Positions 1 through 8,820 of a DNA stretch of 9,688 bases are shown one piece after another. A program made the translations under genes and the position numbers. Numbering within the stretch: position 1 is the stretch's first letter; every line of letters starts with the position of its first letter. Under the pieces are notes generated by a model, which saw nothing but the letters and a program-made list of their open reading frames with translations, searched no databases and was not told the DNA's origin. The DNA is from Propionibacteriaceae bacterium (GTDB taxonomy: Bacteria > Actinomycetota > Actinomycetes > Propionibacteriales > Propionibacteriaceae): contig WRGV01000041.1 in assembly GCA_009787035.1 (NCBI GenBank), forward strand, positions 1 through 9,688, given 5' to 3'.

Positions 1-14
1 CGGCCGTGCCCGGG

Positions 15-1046
15 TCAGCGGCGCGGTGCCGCGCCGGTCGAGGCGCGGATGATCAGCTGCGCCGGCAGGGTGATAGCTCGCGGCGGCATCTGGCGGATGC
101 CCTCACAGATCAGCTCGAAGGCTGCGGCGCCCAGGGCGTCCATGTCTTGGGCAACCGTGGTGAGCGGTGGGATGCTGCAGTTGGAGCCGTCCATGTTGTC
201 GAAGCCCACCACCGAGATGTCGTGGGGCACGCGCAGGCCGCGTTCGCTGATCGCACGCAGTGCGCCCAGGGCCATCTGGTCGTTGGCGGCGAAAATCGCC
301 GTGGGTGGCTCGTCGAGTGCCAGCAGCTGCATGGCCGCGCGGTAGCCCGACTCGGCGAACCAGTTGCCGGTGACGCACAGATCGTCCGCCGACTGTCCGC
401 CAGACAGCATGGATGCCCAGACACGGGCGCGTTCGTCCGCCTGCAGGGCGCCCTCGGGGCCACGGATGTGTGCGATGCGGGTGTGGCCCAGCCCGCGCAA
501 CAGCGTCATGGCGTCGCGAACACCTTCCGCCTGGTCGAAGGACACGCACGGGTGGCCGTGGCTGAGCCGTTCCGGCATGATCAACACCGTGCTGGCATCG
601 CCCAGTGCGGTCAGGGTGGCCGACAGTGCCGCATCCGTGCGGGCGATGGCGACCGTGCTCATGACGCCGCAGTCCTGGAAGTGGCGGATGGCCGCCGCAG
701 CCTCGTGCGGGTTGTCGTCGCCGACGCTGGCGATCAACACCCAGTATCCGGCGGCGCGGGCGGCGTGCTCCAGCGCGAACACGGGGCTGGACCGTCCGGC
801 CGGCAGGTCGCTGGACGACATGATCCCGATCAGGTTGCTGCTGCCCGTGGCCAGCATGTGAGCGGCCATGTTGCGTCGGTAGCCGAGCGTGGCGATCGCC
901 TCCTGCACCTTCTGGCGTGTGCGCGGTGACACGGCCGGATGGTTGTTGAGAACGCGCGACACAGTCTGGTGTGACACGCCGGCAGCGTTGGCGACATGTG
1001 AGATCGTCGGAGCGCTAGGGATGGGAACCGTTGGGACGGGAAGCAT
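15..1046 (-). CDS. LacI-family transcriptional repressor
   Basis: This is a DNA-binding repressor of the LacI/GalR family, probably controlled by a small sugar-like ligand. The N-terminal helix-turn-helix spans about residues 13-36 (TISHVANAAGVSHQTVSRVL). The hinge segment follows at about 57-69, and a periplasmic-binding-protein-like ligand domain runs from about 70 to 335, with the family signatures AIFAANDQMALGALRA and ISVVGFDNMDG. The 343-residue length is normal. The 12 residues before the helix-turn-helix are slightly more than usual, but the ATG at 1046 is supported by a TAGACT -10 box ending 7 nt before it, which implies a leaderless mRNA; no Shine-Dalgarno is visible. The gene is divergent from a small membrane-protein gene, and its own downstream neighbours lie outside the window, so the ligand and regulon cannot be inferred. 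Autoregulation is plausible for the family. Confidence 0.93.
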   Translation of the reverse strand: MLPVPTVPIPSAPTISHVANAAGVSHQTVSRVLNNHPAVSPRTRQKVQEAIATLGYRRNMAAHMLATGSSNLIGIMSSSDLPAGRSSPVFALEHAARAAGYWVLIASVGDDNPHEAAAAIRHFQDCGVMSTVAIARTDAALSATLTALGDASTVLIMPERLSHGHPCVSFDQAEGVRDAMTLLRGLGHTRIAHIRGPEGALQADERARVWASMLSGGQSADDLCVTGNWFAESGYRAAMQLLALDEPPTAIFAANDQMALGALRAISERGLRVPHDISVVGFDNMDGSNCSIPPLTTVAQDMDALGAAAFELICEGIRQMPPRAITLPAQLIIRASTGAAPRR

Positions 1047-1053
1047 GGGTTTC

Positions 1054-1083
1054 AGTCTATCGGCGGGTAAAAGGGCATGTCCG
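1054..1083 (-). promoter_or_regulatory. Probable leaderless promoter of the LacI gene
   Basis: Read on the minus strand, a TAGACT -10 hexamer lies at 1059-1054. An 18-bp spacer separates it from CGGACA (4 of 6 bases of TTGACA) at 1083-1078. Seven bases separate the -10 box from the A of the ATG at 1046, so transcription should start at or next to the start codon. The motifs are seen directly; promoter activity is inferred. Confidence 0.5.
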
Positions 1084-1105
1084 CGGCTTGTGAGTCTGCT
1101 GTGAC

Positions 1106-1115
1106 CGTGCGCACG
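1106..1115. promoter_or_regulatory. Palindrome CGTGCGCACG, possible LacI-family operator
   Basis: A perfect 10-bp palindrome lies between the two divergent promoters of the LacI gene and the small membrane-protein gene, just upstream of where the -35 box of the rightward promoter would fall. Its centre is a CG dinucleotide, as in many LacI-family operators. In GC-rich DNA such a palindrome can arise by chance and the flanks are not symmetric, so this is only a candidate. Confidence 0.25.
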
Positions 1116-1141
1116 ACGGGCGGATGCCGGGGCGGTCCGGG

Positions 1142-1147
1142 TAGACT
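1142..1147 (+). promoter_or_regulatory. -10 box TAGACT, leaderless start of the small membrane-protein gene
   Basis: The TAGACT hexamer is followed by six bases and then the GTG start codon at 1154. This places the expected transcription start on the first base of the gene. No convincing -35 box is seen 16-18 bp upstream, which is common in GC-rich actinobacterial promoters. Confidence 0.5.
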
Positions 1148-1153
1148 CGCCGC

Positions 1154-1375
1154 GTGGGCCAGGTGTTCAGCGATCTCAACCTCGACGGCGATGCGCCGGT
1201 TCGCGCCCGCCCGGGCGTGGGCGAATGGGGCCCGCAGAACGTCATCACCACCGGGCAAAAGAAACGGCAGCGCGTCTGGGCCGTCCTCGCCTTCGTCCTC
1301 GTGCTGTGCCTGATCATCGGCCTGGGCGCGTTCTGGTACCACGAACTCATGGCCGCAATGTCGGGTTCGGGCTAG
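1154..1375 (+). CDS. Small single-pass membrane protein of unknown function
   Basis: I do not recognise this 73-residue protein. It has a polar, Gly/Pro-rich N-terminal segment (residues 1-34), a basic patch KKRQR at 36-40, one strongly hydrophobic helix at about 41-61, and a short tail ending in GSG. The positive charges before the helix predict a cytoplasmic N-terminus and an external C-terminus; there is no signal-peptidase-like site. The GTG start at 1154 is favoured because a TAGACT -10 box ends six bases earlier and no ribosome binding site is present. The gene is divergent from the LacI repressor, which may control it. It converges on the NudC gene, and the two stop codons overlap. Codon use matches the neighbours, so it is likely a real gene, but no function can be given. 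Confidence 0.7.
   Translation: MGQVFSDLNLDGDAPVRARPGVGEWGPQNVITTGQKKRQRVWAVLAFVLVLCLIIGLGAFWYHELMAAMSGSG
1372..1375. other. CTAG shared by two convergent stop codons
   Basis: The palindrome CTAG supplies the TAG stop of the rightward small gene (1373-1375) and the TAG stop of the leftward nudC (1374-1372). The coding regions therefore overlap by 4 bp. No stem-loop with a T-run lies between or immediately beyond the genes, so transcription from each side probably runs into the other gene. Confidence 0.85.
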
Positions 1376-2250
1376 CCGCGCAGCCAGGTCGTGATCATCC
1401 GGTGCGCGATGGAGCATCGCGACGGCAAGGTCACCTCGCCCGCATCCAAGGCGGTGCGCAGTTGCGCGCGCGTGAACCAGCGCGCGGCCTCAATCTCGTC
1501 GCCGTCCACGCGGACGCCGCTGGTGGACGTGCGCACGGTGAAGCCCAGCATCAGCGAGCGCGGGAACGGCCAGGGCTGCGATCCGAGATACCGCAGGTCG
1601 CGCAGGTCGCGCAACCCGACCTCCTCGGCCAACTCGCGGCGCACGGCCTGCTCGGCTGACTCGCCCGCCTCCAGGTATCCCGCGAACACGCTCACGTGGC
1701 GCGATGCCCACACGCGCTGGCGCCCCAGCAGCAGCCGGTCCGCATCGTCGAGCACCGCCATGATGACGGCCGGGTCGGTGCGGCAGAACAGGTCGGCGTC
1801 GCACGTGTCGCAGTGGCGCGCCTGCCCCGCATGGATGACCCGTGTGCGGTGTCCGCAGGCCGGGCAAAAGGCCGCTCGCCCGTGCCACTGGGCCAGCGCG
1901 GCGGCGGCGAACGCCACGTCCAGGCCGTCGTCCACGTCGTCCATGCCCGTGCGCAGCGCGGCGGTCACGACCCCGTCGCCGACCAGCGCCCGCAGCGCGT
2001 CGTCCTCGATGACGATCTGCGCGAAGACCGGTGCGTCCGCCACGAGCCCGACGAAGACGTCGCGGCCCGGCTCGAAGCCGCCTTCAGGACGGACGAACGC
2101 GAGTTCGCCGGGTGCGCGGAAGCCGACGCGCCCGCGTGTGGTGACCGGCAGCAGCCGCGCGTCGTCGCGCTGCCACAGCCCCGCCACCCATTCCGGGTCG
2201 CTCTGCGCCCGCAGGGGCCGCTCCAGCCGTGCCGTCGTGCTCCAGTCCAT
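1372..2250 (-). CDS. nudC: NAD(H) pyrophosphatase, NudC-type Nudix hydrolase
   Basis: NudC-family enzymes hydrolyse NADH/NAD+ to NMN(H) and AMP and can remove NAD caps from RNA 5' ends. Residues 1-115 form the variable N-terminal domain. A zinc ribbon follows with Cys129, Cys132, Cys147 and Cys150, each pair spaced C-x2-C. The Nudix box occupies residues 191-213 (it starts GYLEAGE and ends RRELAEEVGL) and keeps all metal-binding glutamates. The NADH-specific signature SQPWPFP lies at 224-230, which separates this family from other Nudix enzymes. The 292-residue length is normal. One small oddity is FCRTDP at 155-160, where FPRTDP is usual. A TAGCCT box six bases before the ATG suggests a leaderless mRNA. 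The gene is divergent from the XRE/membrane-protein pair, and its stop codon overlaps the stop of the convergent small gene. Confidence 0.93.
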   Translation of the reverse strand: MDWSTTARLERPLRAQSDPEWVAGLWQRDDARLLPVTTRGRVGFRAPGELAFVRPEGGFEPGRDVFVGLVADAPVFAQIVIEDDALRALVGDGVVTAALRTGMDDVDDGLDVAFAAAALAQWHGRAAFCPACGHRTRVIHAGQARHCDTCDADLFCRTDPAVIMAVLDDADRLLLGRQRVWASRHVSVFAGYLEAGESAEQAVRRELAEEVGLRDLRDLRYLGSQPWPFPRSLMLGFTVRTSTSGVRVDGDEIEAARWFTRAQLRTALDAGEVTLPSRCSIAHRMITTWLRG

Positions 2251-2256
2251 CCGTCC

Positions 2257-2262
2257 AGGCTA
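2257..2262 (-). promoter_or_regulatory. -10 box TAGCCT, leaderless start of nudC
   Basis: On the minus strand TAGCCT is followed by the six bases GGACGG and then the ATG at 2250, so the expected transcription start is the A of the start codon. No clear -35 box is visible. The arrangement matches that of the LacI and small membrane-protein genes. Confidence 0.45.
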
Positions 2263-2292
2263 GTCGCGCGGGCTGTCCCCGGCACGGGAGAG

Positions 2293-2314
2293 CCGACACA
2301 TCCACAGATGTCGG
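2293..2314. repeat. Inverted repeat CCGACA / TGTCGG in the nudC-XRE intergenic region
   Basis: Six-base arms at 2293-2298 and 2309-2314 are separated by 10 bp. Alternatively, CCGA plus CATC pair with GATGTCGG if two bases bulge out. It sits upstream of both divergent promoters and no T-run follows, so it looks more like a protein-binding site than a terminator. Chance occurrence cannot be excluded. Confidence 0.3.
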
Positions 2315-2317
2315 GTA

Positions 2318-2338
2318 TATATGACATTTAGTCAGATA
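2318..2338. promoter_or_regulatory. Candidate operator: 21-bp imperfect palindrome over the XRE promoter
   Basis: The left half TATATGAC and the right half GTCAGATA match as inverted repeats at 7 of 8 positions around a 5-bp centre (ATTTA). The site covers the -35 box (2321-2326) and part of the spacer of the promoter that drives the XRE gene. Binding there would block RNA polymerase, and this is where an autoregulatory XRE repressor would be expected to bind. It lies in an AT-rich island within very GC-rich DNA. The symmetry is seen directly; the binding protein is inferred. Confidence 0.5.
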
Positions 2339-2349
2339 AGTGATACAGT
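2321..2349 (+). promoter_or_regulatory. Strong-looking extended -10 promoter for the XRE/membrane-protein pair
   Basis: The -35 box ATGACA (5 of 6 to TTGACA) at 2321-2326 is followed by a 17-bp spacer and the -10 box TACAGT at 2344-2349. A TGA just before the -10 box gives an extended TGn element. The expected start is near 2356, leaving a leader of roughly 23 nt with GGAGG before the ATG at 2379. This is the best consensus promoter in the window. Confidence 0.6.
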
Positions 2350-2378
2350 CGATGATGTCGAGCGACCGGGAGGAAGTC

Positions 2379-2582
2379 ATGGCCAAGAACCTGCGGATGC
2401 GGGCGGCACGGGCGTCCCTCGGCCTGTCGCAGCAGGGGCTGGCCGACGCCGTGGGCGTCACCCGCCAGACCATCAACGCGGTCGAGCAGGGCGACTACAA
2501 CCCCACCATCAACCTGTGCCGCGCGATCTGCCGAGCGCTCGGCAAAACACTGGATGAGCTGTTTTGGGAGGACGACCGCTGA
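2379..2582 (+). CDS. Small XRE-family helix-turn-helix repressor
   Basis: This 67-residue protein is almost entirely one Cro/C1-type DNA-binding domain. Residues 5-60 carry the family pattern, with the recognition region at about 16-35 (LSQQGLADAVGVTRQTINAV) and the typical continuation NPTINLCRAICRALGKTLDELFW. Proteins of this minimal type often sit next to small membrane-protein genes, as here. The start at 2379 is chosen because GGAGG at 2369-2373 lies five bases upstream. In-frame starts at 2340, 2352 and 2355 exist, but they fall in or just after the promoter and lack a ribosome binding site. The protein has no effector domain, so regulation must depend on dimerisation or a partner. A palindrome over its promoter suggests autorepression. 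The gene for the four-helix membrane protein follows after 24 bp. Confidence 0.9.
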   Translation: MAKNLRMRAARASLGLSQQGLADAVGVTRQTINAVEQGDYNPTINLCRAICRALGKTLDELFWEDDR

Positions 2583-2606
2583 GGCGGTCAGAACGTGGGG
2601 AATGAG

Positions 2607-3077
2607 ATGTCTTGGTGGAGTTCCAGGGGTTTCGACGAGCGCCAACTGCGGGTGCGCGGCGACATCTACTTGCATGGGCTGGTCGAGGCGGTCGTGTTGA
2701 TGGCCGTCTTGGTGGCGGTGCCGCGCGGGTGGGCGCCGTTCCCGTACCCCTCGGCGATCGCATTGGTTGCCGTGGTGGTGGCGGCCTCGGTGGAGATGAT
2801 CTGGCGCGGCGCTTTCTTGGCGATGGGGCCGCGCGGGGACCGGGTGCGGCGCATGTGGCGCATCCTCGGCGTGGTCTACGGGCTGTTGCTCGTGCTCTTC
2901 ATCGTCGGGGCCGTCACGGGCGACAACGGATTCTGGTCGGCCGGCGCGCTGACCGGCACGGGGGCTTTGGCCGTCATGTACCTGATCTTCTGCGTCATCC
3001 CGGTGACGCTCTTCCTCGCCGACCGACGCGACGCCCGGTTGGCCAGGGCCGACGAGCTGGTGGACGAGGCGGTCTAG
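2607..3077 (+). CDS. Four-helix membrane protein, partner of the XRE repressor
   Basis: The 156-residue protein begins with a short cytoplasmic segment containing [11 protein letters not shown] (residues 9-19). It then has four predicted membrane helices at about 21-39, 49-66, 84-103 and 114-137, and ends with a charged tail ([17 protein letters not shown]). The N-terminal DERQ motif followed by pairs of helices resembles several families of small uncharacterised membrane proteins encoded beside minimal XRE regulators. I recall such pairs from established knowledge but cannot confirm the exact family. The ATG at 2607 is preferred to the GTG at 2595 because GGGGA lies five bases before it. The gene is 24 bp downstream of the XRE gene and should be co-transcribed. 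Its function is unknown; it could sense an envelope signal or resist a membrane-active compound, but neither is shown here. Confidence 0.8.
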   Translation: MSWWSSRGFDERQLRVRGDIYLHGLVEAVVLMAVLVAVPRGWAPFPYPSAIALVAVVVAASVEMIWRGAFLAMGPRGDRVRRMWRILGVVYGLLLVLFIVGAVTGDNGFWSAGALTGTGALAVMYLIFCVIPVTLFLADRRDARLARADELVDEAV

Positions 3078-3106
3078 CGGGTGTGCCGCCGCGCGCGGGC
3101 ATCGGG

Positions 3107-3112
3107 TAGAAT
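3107..3112 (+). promoter_or_regulatory. -10 box TAGAAT upstream of efp
   Basis: TAGAAT is a good -10 hexamer; the best -35 match, 18 bp upstream, is weak (GTGCCG at 3083-3088). The expected transcription start is about 3118-3120, giving a 5' leader of roughly 59 nt before efp. A GTG begins exactly six bases after the hexamer, the same spacing as the leaderless genes in this window. Confidence 0.5.
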
Positions 3113-3177
3113 TGCCCGGTGCGCCCGAGCGCATCCCTCTTTCACCACCCAGCTGGCAACACGACGAACGGACACCT

Positions 3178-3738
3178 ATGGCCACGACCAACGACATCAA
3201 GAACGGCACCGTCCTGGATCTGGACGGACAACTGTGGCAGGTGCTGTGGTTCCAGCACCACAAGCCCGGCAAGGGCAACACGGTGGTGCGCACCAAGCTG
3301 AAGCACGTGCTGACCGGCAAGGTCGTCGACCGGACTTTCCCGGCCGACACCAAGATCGACATGGCGCAGGTCGACAAGCGCGACATGCAGTACCTGTACG
3401 AGGAGCCGACGGGCCTGGTGTTCATGGACACCGACACCTACGACCAGATGACCATCCCGATGGAGACGGTCGGCGATGCGAAGGACTATCTGCTCGAAGG
3501 CGCGATGGTCTCGGTGGCGCTGCACGGCGACGAGCCGCTGTACCTCGACCTGCCGGCCTCGGTCGAGCTCGTCATCACCTACACCGAGCCGGGCCTGCAG
3601 GGCGACCGCTCGTCGGCCGGCAACAAGCCCGCCACGCTCGAGACGGGCAAGACGATCCAGGTGCCGCTGTTCATCACCACCGGCGAGAAGGTCAAGGTCG
3701 ACACCCGCACGGGTGACTACCTCGGCCGCGTCAACTGA
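3178..3738 (+). CDS. efp: Elongation factor P
   Basis: EF-P binds the ribosome between the P and E sites and relieves stalling at consecutive prolines. The 186-residue protein has the usual three beta-barrel domains: an N-terminal KOW-like domain (about 1-62), a central OB domain (about 65-126), and a C-terminal OB-like domain ending in [15 protein letters not shown]. The functional loop reads HKPGKGNT, with the tip lysine at residue 32. The start at 3178 ([10 protein letters not shown]) matches the family; the upstream in-frame extension from 3112 has no family match. The ribosome binding site is weak (ACGGA). nusB begins 2 bp after the stop codon, so the two genes form an operon. Actinobacterial EF-P is reported to work with an unmodified lysine. 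No modification gene (epmA, earP) is present in the window. Confidence 0.97.
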   Translation: MATTNDIKNGTVLDLDGQLWQVLWFQHHKPGKGNTVVRTKLKHVLTGKVVDRTFPADTKIDMAQVDKRDMQYLYEEPTGLVFMDTDTYDQMTIPMETVGDAKDYLLEGAMVSVALHGDEPLYLDLPASVELVITYTEPGLQGDRSSAGNKPATLETGKTIQVPLFITTGEKVKVDTRTGDYLGRVN

Positions 3739-3740
3739 CG

Positions 3741-4271
3741 ATGGCCGATCAAAGCGACGACGGCCAGCAGATCCCCCTGCTGCCCGGCGAGCATCCCCCG
3801 ACACCAGGGGCCGTCAAGGTCGAGGTGTTGGACGATGGCACGCAGCACCACCACAGCGCGCAGACCAAGGCGCGCAAGGCTGCGCTGGACGTGCTGTACC
3901 AGTCCGAGCTGCGCGGCATGGATCCGCAGGACGCGCTGGCGAGCCTGGGCGTCGGCGTCCGCACGTACACCTGGCAGATCGTGGACGGCGTGGAGTCGTT
4001 CGGCGACGACATCGACACCCGCATCGAGGATGCCGTGGCCGGCGACTGGACGCTCGACCGCATGCCCGGCATCGACCGGGCCCTGGCCCGCATCGCCACC
4101 TGGGAGATCGTGTACACGGCGCTGAGCCCGTCCACGGCGATCGCCGAGGCCGTCGCGCTGGCCGACGAATACAGCACGGACGAGTCCGCCTCGTTCCTGA
4201 ACGGGCTGCTGGCCCGCGTGGCGCAGGTCGCCGCCGACGATTCCGCGGCGATGAAGCGCATCCTGGCCTGA
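3741..4271 (+). CDS. nusB: Transcription antitermination factor NusB
   Basis: NusB pairs with NusE (ribosomal protein S10) on boxA RNA and promotes antitermination during rRNA transcription. The helical NusB core runs from about residue 41 (QTKARKAALDVLYQSELRG) to the end. It contains the family segments DWTLDRMPGIDRALARIATWEI, cut here to its key part RMPGIDRALARIA, and AIAEAVALADEYSTDESASF, followed by NGLL. At 176 residues it is longer than the usual 135-150, because about 40 polar, Pro/Asp-rich residues precede the core. The ATG at 3741 lies 2 bp after the efp stop and probably relies on translational coupling, since no clear ribosome binding site is visible. A GTG at 3825 would give a core-only protein but has only a weak upstream AAGG. 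Gene order efp-nusB is typical of actinobacteria. Confidence 0.94.
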   Translation: MADQSDDGQQIPLLPGEHPPTPGAVKVEVLDDGTQHHHSAQTKARKAALDVLYQSELRGMDPQDALASLGVGVRTYTWQIVDGVESFGDDIDTRIEDAVAGDWTLDRMPGIDRALARIATWEIVYTALSPSTAIAEAVALADEYSTDESASFLNGLLARVAQVAADDSAAMKRILA

Positions 4272-4318
4272 TCCGCGCCCCGGGCTGGACGGCGTCCGGT
4301 CGTGACGGAGCCGACTGG

Positions 4319-4324
4319 TAGGCT
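4319..4324 (+). promoter_or_regulatory. -10 box TAGGCT, likely carA promoter
   Basis: TAGGCT is a common actinobacterial -10 type. It lies in the 81-bp gap between nusB and carA. The predicted start near 4331 leaves a 22-nt leader containing the carA ribosome binding site. The leader is too short for an attenuator. No clear -35 box is seen. Confidence 0.45.
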
Positions 4325-4338
4325 CGGCATACAGCGAC

Positions 4339-4345
4339 AAGGGGG
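4339..4345 (+). promoter_or_regulatory. Ribosome binding site that sets the carA start
   Basis: AAGGGGG ends seven bases before the GTG at 4353. It favours this start over the GTG at 4302, which lies upstream of the putative -10 box and adds 17 residues not expected in CarA. Confidence 0.65.
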
Positions 4346-4352
4346 CGATCGG

Positions 4353-5480
4353 GTGGCGGATCCGGGCGAGGCGATCCTGGTTCTTGAAGACGGCACGACC
4401 TTCCGCGGGCGGGCGTTCGGCGCGGTCGGACGGACGTTCGGCGAGGCGGTCTTCGCGACCGGAATGACCGGTTATCAGGAGACATTGACCGATCCCAGCT
4501 ACCGGGGCCAGGTGGTCATCGCCACGGCCCCGCAGATCGGCAACACGGGCTGGAATGACGAAGACGACGAGTCCGGACGCATCTGGGTGTCGGGCTACGT
4601 GGTGCGCGACCCATCGCCGCGTCCGTCCAGCTGGCGCGCGACGCGCAGCCTGGACGACGAGCTTGTGGCGCAGGGTGTGGTGGGCATCAGCGGCATCGAC
4701 ACGCGGGCGCTGACGCGCCATCTGCGACAGGCCGGCGCGATGCGCGTCGGCGTGAGTTCGGTGGATACCGATCCCGACGCGCTGCTGCGCGAGGTGCTGG
4801 CCAGCCCCTCCATGGTGGGCGCCGATCTGGTGGGCGACGTGACCACGCCGCAGCCGTACCTCGTCAAGCCCAACGAATGGCCCCGGTTCACGGTGGCGGC
4901 GCTGGATCTGGGCATCAAGCGCGCCACGCCGGCCGCGATGGCGGCCCGGGGCATGCGGGTGCACGTGCTGCCCGCGACGACGTCCTTCGACGAGGTGATG
5001 GCGCTGCGCCCCGATGGCGTCTTCCTCAGCAACGGGCCGGGCGACCCGTCCACCTGTCTGCCGGCGATCGCGCTGTGCCGCCAGGTGCTCGACGCCGGGC
5101 TGCCGGTCTTCGGCATCTGCCTGGGCAACCAGATCTTCGGCCTGGCGCTGGGCCTGCAGACGTACAAGCTCAAATTCGGGCACCGTGGCATCAACCAGCC
5201 GGTGCTCGACGTGGCCACGGGCACAGTCGCGATCACCGCGCACAACCACGGCTTTGCGGTGGACGCTCCGCGTGAGGGCTCGGTTGAGACGCCGTACGGC
5301 CTCGTCGAGGTCAGCCATCGCTGCCTCAACGACGACTGCGTCGAGGGGCTGCGGCTCACCGTGGACGGACGCCTGCGGGGGTTCAGCGTGCAGTACCACC
5401 CCGAGGCGGCCGCCGGCCCCCACGATGCGGAGCATCTGTTCGACGACTTCGCGACGCTGATGGCGGAAAGGGGCCGCTGA
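4353..5480 (+). CDS. carA: Carbamoyl-phosphate synthase small (glutaminase) subunit
   Basis: CarA hydrolyses glutamine and passes ammonia through a tunnel to CarB, in the cytoplasm, at the first step shared by pyrimidine and arginine synthesis. The N-terminal domain (about 1-150) carries [19 protein letters not shown] and [15 protein letters not shown]. The C-terminal class I glutamine amidotransferase domain (about 175-375) has the nucleophile Cys256 in GICLGNQ and the His349/Glu351 pair in QYHPEA. The asparagine after the nucleophile motif, where many bacteria have histidine (GICLGHQ), is usual for actinobacterial CarA as far as I recall. With the GTG start at 4353 the protein has 375 residues, normal for the family; see the ribosome binding site entry. 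carB begins 1 bp after the stop codon. The gene probably has its own promoter just downstream of nusB. Confidence 0.96.
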   Translation: MADPGEAILVLEDGTTFRGRAFGAVGRTFGEAVFATGMTGYQETLTDPSYRGQVVIATAPQIGNTGWNDEDDESGRIWVSGYVVRDPSPRPSSWRATRSLDDELVAQGVVGISGIDTRALTRHLRQAGAMRVGVSSVDTDPDALLREVLASPSMVGADLVGDVTTPQPYLVKPNEWPRFTVAALDLGIKRATPAAMAARGMRVHVLPATTSFDEVMALRPDGVFLSNGPGDPSTCLPAIALCRQVLDAGLPVFGICLGNQIFGLALGLQTYKLKFGHRGINQPVLDVATGTVAITAHNHGFAVDAPREGSVETPYGLVEVSHRCLNDDCVEGLRLTVDGRLRGFSVQYHPEAAAGPHDAEHLFDDFATLMAERGR

Positions 5481-5481
5481 C

Positions 5482-8817
<3,336 letters not shown>

Positions 8818-8820
8818 GCC

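Noticed and set aside
1591..1612. Short tandem repeat CGCAGGTCG within nudC
   Set aside because: It encodes the LRDLRDLRYL stretch next to the Nudix box. It is a local coding repeat with no sign of slippage or regulatory use.
3077..3089. GCGG/CCGC hairpin after the membrane-protein gene
   Set aside because: A four-base stem without a T-run is expected by chance in this GC content.
2328..3437. 369-residue minus-strand open frame across the XRE, membrane-protein and efp genes
   Set aside because: It crosses three plus-strand genes and their promoters, and the translation has no recognisable fold or motif.
4286..4296. GGAC/GTCC hairpin after nusB as a possible terminator
   Set aside because: The stem is only 4 bp with a 3-base loop and no T-run, so it does not qualify as an intrinsic terminator or attenuator.
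4302..4352. Upstream GTG start for carA at 4302
   Set aside because: It precedes the TAGGCT -10 box and lacks a ribosome binding site. The GTG at 4353 has AAGGGGG at proper distance and gives a normal CarA N-terminus.
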